Assembly (NCBI GenBank): GCA_963737625.1
Contig: CAVTTK010000002.1
Span: forward strand, 1,488,001 to 1,552,000
Length of the DNA: 64,000 bases
Reading direction: 5' to 3'
From: Bog-756 sp963737625
GTDB taxonomy: Bacteria; Actinomycetota; Acidimicrobiia; Acidimicrobiales; RAAP-2
Shown: positions 25,563 through 34,187 of the stretch, piece after piece
How the letters are laid out: every line of letters begins with the position of its first letter
Position numbering within the stretch: the stretch's first letter is position 1
Notes under the pieces: model-generated
What the model saw: only the letters and a program-made list of their open reading frames with translations
Database searches by the model: none
Told to the model about the DNA's origin: nothing
Made by a program: the position numbers and the translations under genes

Positions 25563-26951
25563 CTACTCTGTCGGATCCGCCGCGTCACCAGACGGGGTGC
25601 CGGGCTCCGCCCCGTCGGCCCCCGTCTCGACGTCGGCCTCCGGACGGCCGCCGGTGTCGGGTCCACCGGTGGCCCGCCACCGAGTGAGACGTTCGGCCAC
25701 CACCGCCTCGTGGCCGCGGTCACTCGGCTCGTAGTAGCGATGGTCGGACAGTTCGTCGGGCCGGTACCGCTGATCGGCCCAGGCGCCGGGGCGGTCATGG
25801 GGGTACACGTAGCCCTCGCCGTGACCGATCGACCCGGCACTCCGGTAGTGGGCGTCCCGGAGGTGCGGGGGCACGGTGCCCCTCGGTCCCTCACGGACAT
25901 CGCGCTGCGCCCGGCCGAGGGCCACCGTGACCCGGTTGGACTTGGGAGCACAGGCCAGGTGGACGACGGCCTGGGCCAGATTGAGCTGGGCCTCGGGCAG
26001 TCCCACGAATTCGACGGCCCGGGCGGCCGCATCGGCCACCACGAGGGCCAGGGGATCGGCCTCGCCGATGTCCTCGCTGGCCAGGATGACCAGGCGCCGG
26101 GCGATGAACCGGGCGTCCTCCCCCGCCTCGAGCATCCGGGCCAACCAGTACAGCCCGGCGTCGGGGTCTGAGCCGCGCACCGATTTGATGAAGGCGCTCA
26201 CCTGGTCGTAGTGATCGTCCTCGCCGTAGTGGTGGAGTCGGGAGTGACGGGCCCGTTCCACATCGCCGAGGGTGACCGCAGCCGGGCCGGCCAGGGCCAT
26301 GGCCACCTCCAGCGTGGTGAGGACGGCCCGGGCGTCCCCGTCGGCCAGGCCCACCAGAGCCGCCACGGCGTCGGGCTCGGCCGTCGCTCCCTCGGCGCCC
26401 AGGCCCCGGGCCACCACCTCCTCCAGCTCGACCAACGACAGGGGCTCCAGCCGCCACAGGGTGGAGCGCGAGAGCAGGGGGGCGTTGACCTCGAAGAACG
26501 GGTTCTCCGTGGTGGCCCCGATCAGCACGAGCAGCCCCTCCTCCACCGAGGGCAGCAGGGCGTCCTGCTGGGAGCGGTTGAAGCGGTGGACCTCGTCGAG
26601 GAACAGGATCGTTCCCCGCCCCTGCTCGCCGAGGAGCCGACGCGCCCCCTCCACCACCTCGCGCACATCCTTCACCCCGGCACTGACGGCAGAGAGGGGG
26701 ACAAAGCGCTTGGCCGTGGCCGTGGCCACCACGGAGGCCAGGGTGGTCTTCCCGGTGCCCGGTGGGCCCCACAGAATGGCCGACGTCAGGCGGTCGGCCT
26801 CGATGAGGGCCCGGAGGGGTGCACCCGGACCGACCAGGTGCTGTTGGCCGATGATGTCGTCCAACGTGGCCGGACGGAGGCGGGCGGCCAGGGGGGCCCG
26901 GGCGGCCAGCCGGTCCTCGGCGGCGCCGGAGAAGAGATCGTCACCGGCCAT
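25563..26951 (-). CDS. rarA: Replication-associated recombination protein A (RarA/MgsA AAA+ ATPase)
   Basis: A 462-residue clamp-loader-like AAA+ protein acting at stalled forks. The N-terminus LRPATLDDIIGQQHLVGPGA is typical. Walker A is ILWGPPGTGKTTLASVVA, Walker B is ILFLDEVHRFNRSQQDALLP, and sensor 1 is LIGATTENPFFEVNAPLLSR. The C-terminal MgsA domain has HYDQVSAFIKSVRGSDPDAG, LYWLARMLEAGEDARFIARR and HLRDAHYRSA. The last 40 residues are an acidic Gly/Asp tail. It begins 8 nt after aspS and is presumably co-transcribed with it. M. tuberculosis Rv2559c occupies the same relative position. Confidence 0.94.
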   Translation of the reverse strand: MAGDDLFSGAAEDRLAARAPLAARLRPATLDDIIGQQHLVGPGAPLRALIEADRLTSAILWGPPGTGKTTLASVVATATAKRFVPLSAVSAGVKDVREVVEGARRLLGEQGRGTILFLDEVHRFNRSQQDALLPSVEEGLLVLIGATTENPFFEVNAPLLSRSTLWRLEPLSLVELEEVVARGLGAEGATAEPDAVAALVGLADGDARAVLTTLEVAMALAGPAAVTLGDVERARHSRLHHYGEDDHYDQVSAFIKSVRGSDPDAGLYWLARMLEAGEDARFIARRLVILASEDIGEADPLALVVADAAARAVEFVGLPEAQLNLAQAVVHLACAPKSNRVTVALGRAQRDVREGPRGTVPPHLRDAHYRSAGSIGHGEGYVYPHDRPGAWADQRYRPDELSDHRYYEPSDRGHEAVVAERLTRWRATGGPDTGGRPEADVETGADGAEPGTPSGDAADPTE

Positions 26952-26959
26952 GGCGCCGA

Positions 26960-28723
26960 TCAGTCCCGGGGCGGAAGGAGCCGCAGTCCGAGGTCGGCCA
27001 GCACCCCAGGGGCCAACGGCTTGGGGGCCCCGGTCATCGGGTCCGATCCCGACTGCGTCTTGGGGAAGGCGATGACCTCACGGATGGAGTCCTCGCCGGC
27101 GAAGATGGCGGCCAGGCGGTCGATGCCCACGGCGAACCCGGCATGGGGTGGCGCCCCGTAGCGGAAGGCACCGAGCAGGAAGCCGAAGCGGGCCTCGGCC
27201 TCCTCCTCGTCGATCCCCAGTACCGAGAACACCCGGCTCTGGATGTCCGCCCGGTGGATCCTCACACTCCCCGATCCCAACTCCCACCCGTTGAGGACCA
27301 GGTCGTAGGCCTGGGACCGGACCGAGGCAGGGTCGCTCTCCAGCCGGTCCAGGTCGTCGGCGTGAGGCATGGTGAAGGGATGGTGGGCGGCCACGGGATG
27401 GCCGGCGTCGTCCACCCCGTCGAACATGGGGAAGTCAACCACCCACACGTACCGGTAGGGGCCTTCACTGACCGGGCGCCCCCCGAGGTCGACCCGCAGA
27501 TGCCCGAGCACCGTGCAGGCCAGGCGGTACTGGTCGGCCACCACCAGGACCAGGTCACCCTCCGCCGCTCCGGTCGCCGCCAGGAGACCGGCCCGTTCCT
27601 CGTCGTCGAGGAACCGGTCCAGCGGTGAGTCGAGGGCCGGCGCCCCGCCGTCGCCGGACGTGACCCGGAACCAGGCCAGCCCCTTGGCCCCGAGGGCCTT
27701 GGCCCGATCGGTCAGGCTGTCCAGTCGGGACCGGGTCAAGGTCGCCCCGCCCTCGAGCACCAGGGCCTTCACGACCGGGGCCCCGAACGCCTTGACCTCT
27801 GTCCCCTCGAACACGCCGGACAGATCGATGAGCTCCATGCCGAAACGAAGGTCGGGCTTGTCGGACCCATACCGGTCGATGGCCTCGGCCCAGGTCATGG
27901 TGGGGATGGGGCCCGGCCGCTCACCGGTGACGGCCTCGGCGGCGTCCAGGACGGCCTCGGAGACGAAGGCCAGCACGTCCTCCTGGCCGACGAACGACGC
28001 CTCCACGTCCAGCTGGGAGAATTCGAACTGCCGGTCGGCCCGCAGATCCTCGTCGCGCAGGCACCGGGCGATCTGGTAGTACCGGTCGACGCCGGCCACC
28101 ATCAACAGTTGCTTGGCCAGCTGCGGGCTCTGGGGGAGGACGTAGCAGCTGCCGGGGGACAGGCGGCTGGGCACGGCGAACTCGCGGGCCCCTTCGGGGG
28201 TGGGGGCCCACAGCAGCGGGGTCTCCACCTCGACGAAGCCCTGGCGGTCCATGGCCGCCCGCAGGGCGGCGTTGATGGCCGCCCGCACCCGCAGATTGGC
28301 CTGCATCCGCGGACGACGAAGGTCCACAAACCGGTGCTTCAGCCGGATGACCTCGTCCACCTCCACCCGGTCGTCCACGGCAAAGGGCGGGGGCTCGGCC
28401 CGGTTGAGGACCGTCACCGTGCACTCCCCCAGTTCGATCTGGCCGGTGGGGAGGTCGGGATTGACCGTGCCCTCGGGCCGGGGTCGGACCGTACCCACCA
28501 CGGCCAGGACGTACTCGCTGCGCACGTCCACCGTCCCGGGTATCACGCACTGGACGATGCCCGCATGGTCGCGCAGGTCGATGAAGGCCAGGTGCTCCCC
28601 GTGCTCCCGCCGCTTGGCCACCCAACCGCAGACCGTGACCGTGGTGCCGACATCGGCCATGCCGAGCGAGCCGCACAGATGGGTCCGCATGGAGGTCGCT
28701 TGGGGGGGAACGGGGACGGTCAC
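26960..28723 (-). CDS. aspS: Aspartyl-tRNA synthetase
   Basis: 587 residues, bacterial type. An OB-fold anticodon domain (VCGWVAKRREHGEHLAFIDL, RDHAGIVQCV) is followed by the class II core: FVEVETPLLWAPTPEGAREF, QSPQLAKQLLMVAGVDRYYQ, DEDLRADRQFEFSQLDVEAS and motif 3 GFAVGIDRLAAIFAGEDS. The GAD insertion lies between. GTG 28723 has a purine-rich AAAGGA about 7 nt upstream. Whether it also charges tRNA-Asn cannot be decided here, since neither asnS nor gatCAB is in the window. Confidence 0.96.
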   Translation of the reverse strand: MTVPVPPQATSMRTHLCGSLGMADVGTTVTVCGWVAKRREHGEHLAFIDLRDHAGIVQCVIPGTVDVRSEYVLAVVGTVRPRPEGTVNPDLPTGQIELGECTVTVLNRAEPPPFAVDDRVEVDEVIRLKHRFVDLRRPRMQANLRVRAAINAALRAAMDRQGFVEVETPLLWAPTPEGAREFAVPSRLSPGSCYVLPQSPQLAKQLLMVAGVDRYYQIARCLRDEDLRADRQFEFSQLDVEASFVGQEDVLAFVSEAVLDAAEAVTGERPGPIPTMTWAEAIDRYGSDKPDLRFGMELIDLSGVFEGTEVKAFGAPVVKALVLEGGATLTRSRLDSLTDRAKALGAKGLAWFRVTSGDGGAPALDSPLDRFLDDEERAGLLAATGAAEGDLVLVVADQYRLACTVLGHLRVDLGGRPVSEGPYRYVWVVDFPMFDGVDDAGHPVAAHHPFTMPHADDLDRLESDPASVRSQAYDLVLNGWELGSGSVRIHRADIQSRVFSVLGIDEEEAEARFGFLLGAFRYGAPPHAGFAVGIDRLAAIFAGEDSIREVIAFPKTQSGSDPMTGAPKPLAPGVLADLGLRLLPPRD

Positions 28724-28804
28724 GGGAGATCCTTTCGGGGGCGGGATCCGATCAGGGGACCAGGGACACAGTAGGGGCAGTCCGGCAGGTCATCGACCGG
28801 CCGA

Positions 28805-30118
28805 TCACCCCGGGGCGTCGACGCCGGAGTCGGCATCGGTCCCCGGGGCGTCCCCGACGGCCAGCCTCACCGCTTCGGCCACCTCGGGTCGGGCCACCGT
28901 GCGCTGGTCACCGCCCCCCCGCAGCGGCCGGAGGGTCACCGTGCCCGCGGCCACCTCGTCGGGGCCCACGATCAGCGCCATCCGGGCGCCGGACCGGTCA
29001 GCCGACTTCATCTGAGACTTGAGGGAGCGTCCGTCGAAGGCCCGGTCGGCCCGGAGACCGGCCCGGCGCAGCTCGGCCGTCAGGTCCCGCGCCGCCTCCC
29101 CACCGGCCACGTCGACCACGAAGGCGTCGAGTAGTGGAGGCGACACCGCGAACACCCCCTCGGCGTCACAGGCCAGCAGGATGCGCTCGATCCCCAGTCC
29201 GAACCCGATCCCCGGGGTCGGAGGGCCGCCGAGCATCTCCACCATGCCGTCATAGCGGCCGCCCCCCCCGATGCCGTTCTGGGCCGACTCGAGGGCCCCC
29301 GAGGAGAACTCGAACGTGGTCCGGGTGTAGTAGTCGAATCCCCGGACCAGCCGGTGGTCCACCTCGTAGGGCACCGAGAGGGCTACCAGCCCGGTCGTCA
29401 CCCGCTCGAAGTGGTGCCGGCAGGGATCACACAGATGGTCGGCCAGTGCCGGAGCGCAGGTCGTGGCCGCCAGGCAGGCCGGGCGCTTGCAGTCGAGCAC
29501 CCGGAGCGGGTTGGCCTCCAGCCGGTCCCGGTGCTCGGGACAGAGCTCGTCCCGTCGCTCGGCCAGGTAGCCCCGGAGCAGATCGAGGTAGTCGGGACGG
29601 CACGTGGCATCGCCCATGGAGTTGATCCGGAGGGTGAACGAGGCCAGCCCGAGGGTGCGGAAGAAGCCGTCGGCCAGCGACACCACCTCCACGTCGAGGT
29701 CGGCATCCTCGGTCCCGATGACCTCCACCCCGAGCTGGTGGTGCTGTCGGTACCTCCCGGCCTGGGGCCGTTCGTAGCGGAAGGCCGGAGTGGCGTACCA
29801 GGCCTTCCACGGCAGAGGGGGCCGGTGCTGGACATAGGCCCGCACGATGGGGGCCGTGCCCTCGGGCCGCAGGGCCAGGGCCCGACCACCCCGGTCCTCG
29901 AACTCGTACATCTCCTTGCCCACCACGTCGCTGCCCTCACCCGTACCGCGGCGGAACACCCTCACGTCCTCGAAGATCGGCGTGTGGGCCAACCCGTATC
30001 CGGCCCCCTCCACGTGGCCGGCGAAGGCGGCCAGCAGGGCCTCCCAACGGGCCGACTCGGGGAACAGGACGTCGTGGGTGCCGCTCGGGGCGCGCGCCGC
30101 CGGGGAATCGTCGGTCAC
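28805..30118 (-). CDS. hisS: Histidyl-tRNA synthetase
   Basis: 437 residues, class II. It shows PSGTHDVLFPESARWEALLA, motif 2 LALRPEGTAPIVRAY ... FRYERPQAGRYRQHHQLGVE, the histidine loop LVRGFDYYTRTTFEF, motif 3 PGIGFGLGIERILLA and a C-terminal anticodon domain ending with a divergent acidic tail. GTG 30118 starts 7 nt after rel, so they likely share a transcript. The rel-hisS-aspS order matches mycobacteria, with the intervening ppiB and hydrolase genes missing. Confidence 0.96.
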   Translation of the reverse strand: MTDDSPAARAPSGTHDVLFPESARWEALLAAFAGHVEGAGYGLAHTPIFEDVRVFRRGTGEGSDVVGKEMYEFEDRGGRALALRPEGTAPIVRAYVQHRPPLPWKAWYATPAFRYERPQAGRYRQHHQLGVEVIGTEDADLDVEVVSLADGFFRTLGLASFTLRINSMGDATCRPDYLDLLRGYLAERRDELCPEHRDRLEANPLRVLDCKRPACLAATTCAPALADHLCDPCRHHFERVTTGLVALSVPYEVDHRLVRGFDYYTRTTFEFSSGALESAQNGIGGGGRYDGMVEMLGGPPTPGIGFGLGIERILLACDAEGVFAVSPPLLDAFVVDVAGGEAARDLTAELRRAGLRADRAFDGRSLKSQMKSADRSGARMALIVGPDEVAAGTVTLRPLRGGGDQRTVARPEVAEAVRLAVGDAPGTDADSGVDAPG

Positions 30119-30125
30119 GGCCGAC

Positions 30126-32621
30126 TCAGTCCTTCTTGCCGGGGAGGATGCGGTAGACGTCGTAGACAGCGTCGAGATGGCGGATGAGGTTGAGCACGGA
30201 CTCCAGGTGGCCGGGGTCGGCCAGCTCCACGTCGAAGCGCATGCGGCTGATCCGGTCGGAGTCGGTCTGCGTGTTGGCGCTGACGATGTTGAGGTGGTGC
30301 TCCGAGACCACCTTGGTCACATCGGTCAGCAGGCGGGAGCGGTCGATGGCCACCACCTCGATGGTGGCCACGAACACGCCCGAGGAGCGGTGGTCCCACT
30401 CCACCTCGATGAGGCGCTCGCGGGACCGACTGGCCAGCGAGGCGGCATTGGCACAGTCGGCCCGGTGCACCGACACCCCTCGGCCCCGGGTGACGAAGCC
30501 CACGATCTCGTCGCCGGGCACCGGCGTGCAGCACCGGGACAGCCGCACCATCAGATCGTCCAGGCCCTCCACGTACACCCCGACGGCCGAGCCCCGGCCC
30601 GGACGGGGGGCCGTGGGCTGCTGGCGGGCCGTGACCGGGAGCTGCTCTTCGTAGACACCCCCCCGCAGGTCCCTCAGGATGCGCTGGGCCACCGCCCTGG
30701 CCGACACCCGGTTGTCTCCGATGGCCGCGTGCAGGGCGTCCACGTCGCTGTAGTTCATGGCCGAGGCCACATCGGTCAGGGCCCGCTCGGAGGCCAGCTT
30801 CTGCACGGGCAGACCCTCGCGGCGCAGCTCCTTGATCAATTCCTCGCGCCCGAACTCGATGGCGTCCTCCCGCCGCTCCCGGGAGAACCACTGGCGGATC
30901 TTGGTCCGGGCCCGGGACGAGGCCACCATGCCCAGCCAGTCCCGTGAGGGCCCGGCGGTGGGGGCCTTGGAGGTGAAGATCTCCACAGTGTCGGCGGAGT
31001 TGAGTCGGGTGTCGAGGGGCACCAGACGGCCGTTGACCTTGGCTCCGATGCACCGGTGCCCGACCTCGGTGTGGATGGAGTAGGCGAAGTCCACCGGGGT
31101 GGCGTTGGCGGTGAGGGCGATGACCTTGCCCTTGGGGGTGAAGACGTAGACCTCATCCTCCTCGAGATCCAGCTTCAGGGCCTCGAGGAACTCGATGGGA
31201 TCGGTGGTCTCATTCTGGAAGTCGACGATCCGCTGCATCCACTCGATCTCGGCCGTGGTGGACGAGGTCTCCTTGGCCAGAGCCAACCGCTCGGCCCGGC
31301 GGTCGCGTTCGGCCAGTTCGGCTCGCTGGGCCGGCGTCATGGCGGGCCCCTTCTTGGACGACTCCTTCTTTGCGCCGTCCGTGATGGTCTTGGCCGGTCC
31401 GCGTTTGGTGCCGGCCTTCTCGCCCCGGGACTTGGTGGTCGCCGGGGCGGCGGAGTCCTTGGCTCCCTTGGCCGTGCCGGGTGGCGGGCGGTCGGGCCGC
31501 CCCGGGTTCTCCTTGTACCCCCAGTGGGCGGCGATCCCGTACTCGGCCCGCCGGTGCATCTCGTGCGTGCGGACCTGGACCTCGATGGGCTTTCCGTCGA
31601 GACCGATCACCGTGGTGTGCAAGGACTGGTAGAGGTTGAACTTGGGCGAGTTGATGTAGTCCTTGAACCGCCCCTGGACCGGAGGCCAGATGGCGTGGAT
31701 GGAGCCCAGGGCGGCCCAGCAGTCCTTCTCCGCCTCGACGATGACCCGGATCCCCACCAGGTCGTAGAGATCGTCGAACTCCTTGCCCCGGACGACCATC
31801 TTCTCGTAGATGCTCCAGAGGTGCTTCGGGCGTCCGGTGACCTCGGCGTTGATGCCGGACGCGGCCAGTCGCTCACGCACCGACACGAGCACCCGGGCCA
31901 AGAACTCGTCGCGCAACGGGGCGCGGCTGGCCACCATCTGCTCGATCTCCGCATACCGCTTGGGGTGGAGCGTGGCGAAGGCCAGGTCCTCCAGCTGCCA
32001 GCGGACCTCTTGGATCCCGAGCCGGTGGGCCAGCGGGGCGTAGATGTCCAGTGTCTCCTGCGCCGAGCGTCGCTGCTTCCACTCCGGCATGACGGCCAGC
32101 GTGCGCATGTTGTGGAGCCGATCGGCCAGCTTGATGATCAGCACCCGCCAATCGTTGGCCATGGCCACCAACATCTTGCGCACGGTGGCCGCCTGCTGGG
32201 CCTCCTTGGAGTCGAACTGAAGGCGGTCCAGCTTGGTCACGCCGTCCACGATGAGGGCCACGGCCGGCCCGAAGTCGCGGTCGATGACCTCGGTGGTCAC
32301 CCCGGTGTCCTCCACGGCGTCGTGCAGGAGGGCGGCGGCCACGGTCAGGGCGTCGAGCCCCAGATCGGCGACGATGCCGGCCACGGCGATGGGGTGGGTG
32401 ATGTAGGGCTCCCCCGAGCGGCGCAGCTGTCCGGCGTGGGCCACGGTGGCCGTCTCGGCGGCCCGCACGATGAGCGAGGTGTCATCGCCGGGGTGGCGCC
32501 GGAGGAACGACTGGATCACGGGCGCCAGCAGGGCGGCTTCCTCCGCCGGCAGGGTGGTGTCGGTGAGATCGCTCTCACCGGTGGCGGTCCCCTCGGCGGG
32601 AACGGGCGTGGCCAGGGCCAT
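30126..32621 (-). CDS. rel: Bifunctional (p)ppGpp synthetase/hydrolase, long RelA-SpoT homologue
   Basis: 831 residues. The hydrolase HD domain (about 50-200) has HAGQLRRSGEPYITHPIAVA and LLHDAVEDTG (His100-Asp101). The synthetase (about 250-370) has GRFKDYINSPKFNLYQSLHT with the RxKD motif of dual-function enzymes, and EVQVRTHEMHRRAEYGIAAH. A Lys/Ala-rich insertion (371-455) precedes the TGS domain (about 490-550), the conserved Cys region (VRLSRCCTPVPGDEIVGF) and an ACT domain at the C-terminus. It controls the stringent response. It has a leaderless-type start: TACCCT lies 6 nt before ATG 32621. Confidence 0.95.
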   Translation of the reverse strand: MALATPVPAEGTATGESDLTDTTLPAEEAALLAPVIQSFLRRHPGDDTSLIVRAAETATVAHAGQLRRSGEPYITHPIAVAGIVADLGLDALTVAAALLHDAVEDTGVTTEVIDRDFGPAVALIVDGVTKLDRLQFDSKEAQQAATVRKMLVAMANDWRVLIIKLADRLHNMRTLAVMPEWKQRRSAQETLDIYAPLAHRLGIQEVRWQLEDLAFATLHPKRYAEIEQMVASRAPLRDEFLARVLVSVRERLAASGINAEVTGRPKHLWSIYEKMVVRGKEFDDLYDLVGIRVIVEAEKDCWAALGSIHAIWPPVQGRFKDYINSPKFNLYQSLHTTVIGLDGKPIEVQVRTHEMHRRAEYGIAAHWGYKENPGRPDRPPPGTAKGAKDSAAPATTKSRGEKAGTKRGPAKTITDGAKKESSKKGPAMTPAQRAELAERDRRAERLALAKETSSTTAEIEWMQRIVDFQNETTDPIEFLEALKLDLEEDEVYVFTPKGKVIALTANATPVDFAYSIHTEVGHRCIGAKVNGRLVPLDTRLNSADTVEIFTSKAPTAGPSRDWLGMVASSRARTKIRQWFSRERREDAIEFGREELIKELRREGLPVQKLASERALTDVASAMNYSDVDALHAAIGDNRVSARAVAQRILRDLRGGVYEEQLPVTARQQPTAPRPGRGSAVGVYVEGLDDLMVRLSRCCTPVPGDEIVGFVTRGRGVSVHRADCANAASLASRSRERLIEVEWDHRSSGVFVATIEVVAIDRSRLLTDVTKVVSEHHLNIVSANTQTDSDRISRMRFDVELADPGHLESVLNLIRHLDAVYDVYRILPGKKD

Positions 32622-32627
32622 CTCTAG

Positions 32628-32633
32628 AGGGTA
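32628..32633 (-). promoter_or_regulatory. -10 element (TACCCT) for rel, leaderless arrangement
   Basis: On the minus strand TACCCT ends 6 nt before ATG 32621, with no ribosome-binding site between. Transcription would begin at the start codon. Confidence 0.45.
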
Positions 32634-32696
32634 CCCGGCGAAGCGGTCCGATCGGAACCCATCGGGGTTGGCCCGGTGACCGTCAGGACCCTGGGA

Positions 32697-34187
32697 TCAG
32701 CGGCGTTTCCCCTTGCCACCCTTGCCTTTGCCCTTCCGCGGCCGGGGCGGTGGCCGGTTGCCGGGTGGTCCGGTCGATCCCGGTGAGGCCGGGCTGCTGC
32801 CACCGCTGCCGTTCCCCGAGGACCCGTTGGCCGTCGGGGCCGCCTTCGACCCGGCGGAGGTGCCCTTCCCGGTCGGTGTCGCCTGTTTGGTCGCCGCAGC
32901 GGAGCGCCGGGCGGCCGACGCCGCCCCGGGTCGTATGACCCCGGTGGTCGGCGGGCGCCCCCGACCCGAGGACCGCCCACCCCCGGAAGCTCCGGCCATC
33001 GCCGCGGCCATGGCCGGGGTGAGGGTGGCGTGCTCCCCCCTGGTCTCCAACCGTTGGCGGATGGTGATGTAGCGCGGTTCGCGCTCCTTCATCCACGCCA
33101 GGAGGGGTGAGGCGATGAAGATCGACGAGTAGGCCCCACTGGTCAGGCCGATCACCAGGGCCAGGCCGAAGTCCTGGAGGGAGGTGGCGCCGAGGAGGAA
33201 GGAGCCGACCACGAGGATGGAGAACACGGGGATGATGGCCACCAGTGAGGTGTTGATGGAACGGGCCAGGGTCTGGTTCATCGACAGGTTGACCATCTCG
33301 GAATACGTGATCCGTCCGGATGCCCCCAGGCCCTTGGCGTTGTCCCGTATTCGGTCGAAGACGACCACGGTGTCGTAGAGCGAGTACCCGAGGACGGTGA
33401 GCACGGCGATGACGGTGTCCGGGGTCACCTGGAAGCCGGCCAGGGAGTAGATCCCCACCGTGACCAGGATGTCGTGGATCACCGCCACGATGGCCGCCAG
33501 GGCCATCTTGAACTCGAAGCGGGCGGAGATGTAGATGGTGACGGCGATGAAGAAGATGATCAGGGCCTTGATGGCGGCGTCGGTGACCTGGGATCCCCAG
33601 GTCGGCCCCACGTCGTTGAAGTTGACGTTGTCCGGTGTGGTGTGGGCCGCCTTGGCCAGGGCGTCCTGCACCCGGTTCTCGATGGCCGTCCGCTCGGTCA
33701 CCGACTTCGAGTTGAGGTCGACGGTCACCAGGATCTGCTTGGAGTGGTTCAGCTGGTTGGTCAGCTGGACCACGGTGGGCTGGGTCACGCCGGCCGACTC
33801 TGCCGCCGCCGCCGCCTGGGCCACGGTGAGCGTCGGCGAGGTGACCAGCCACGACTGACCGCCCTTGAAGTCGATCCCCAGGTTCAGGCCCCGGGTACTC
33901 AGCGAGACGATCCCGAGGAGGATCACGACGGCCGAGGCGGCGAACCACACCTTCCGGCGGCCGATGAAGTCGAACGAGGTCTCGCCCCGGTAGAGGCGCA
34001 TGAGGACATTCGGTCGCTTCTCCCCGGCCTCCTCGAGCTCCAGGTCCTCCTCGGCCAGTTCCAGCTCCTCGGCGAAGTCCTCCTCGAGCACGGCGGCCGC
34101 GTCCTCGGCCTCGACGTCGGCGCTCTCGATGTCCTCTGCCCCGTCGTCCTCCCCGGGCGCCGGACCACGAGTGCGTCGCGGGGTCAT
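32697..34187 (-). CDS. secF: Protein translocase subunit SecF with charged extensions
   Basis: 496 residues, longer than the usual 300-440. The N-terminal 55 residues are strongly acidic (AEELELAEEDLELEEAGEK). The core has the first TM, LNLGIDFKGGQSWLV, a periplasmic domain, and the RND block with FIAVTIYISARFEFKMALAA, TVLGYSLYDTVVVFDRIRDN and LARSINTSLVAIIPVFSILV. The C-terminal 130 residues are Gly/Ser/Thr/Pro-rich and end in a basic cluster (RKGKGKGGKGKRR). SecDF uses the proton-motive force to complete export through SecYEG. ATG 34187 overlaps the secD stop. Confidence 0.95.
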   Translation of the reverse strand: MTPRRTRGPAPGEDDGAEDIESADVEAEDAAAVLEEDFAEELELAEEDLELEEAGEKRPNVLMRLYRGETSFDFIGRRKVWFAASAVVILLGIVSLSTRGLNLGIDFKGGQSWLVTSPTLTVAQAAAAAESAGVTQPTVVQLTNQLNHSKQILVTVDLNSKSVTERTAIENRVQDALAKAAHTTPDNVNFNDVGPTWGSQVTDAAIKALIIFFIAVTIYISARFEFKMALAAIVAVIHDILVTVGIYSLAGFQVTPDTVIAVLTVLGYSLYDTVVVFDRIRDNAKGLGASGRITYSEMVNLSMNQTLARSINTSLVAIIPVFSILVVGSFLLGATSLQDFGLALVIGLTSGAYSSIFIASPLLAWMKEREPRYITIRQRLETRGEHATLTPAMAAAMAGASGGGRSSGRGRPPTTGVIRPGAASAARRSAAATKQATPTGKGTSAGSKAAPTANGSSGNGSGGSSPASPGSTGPPGNRPPPRPRKGKGKGGKGKRR

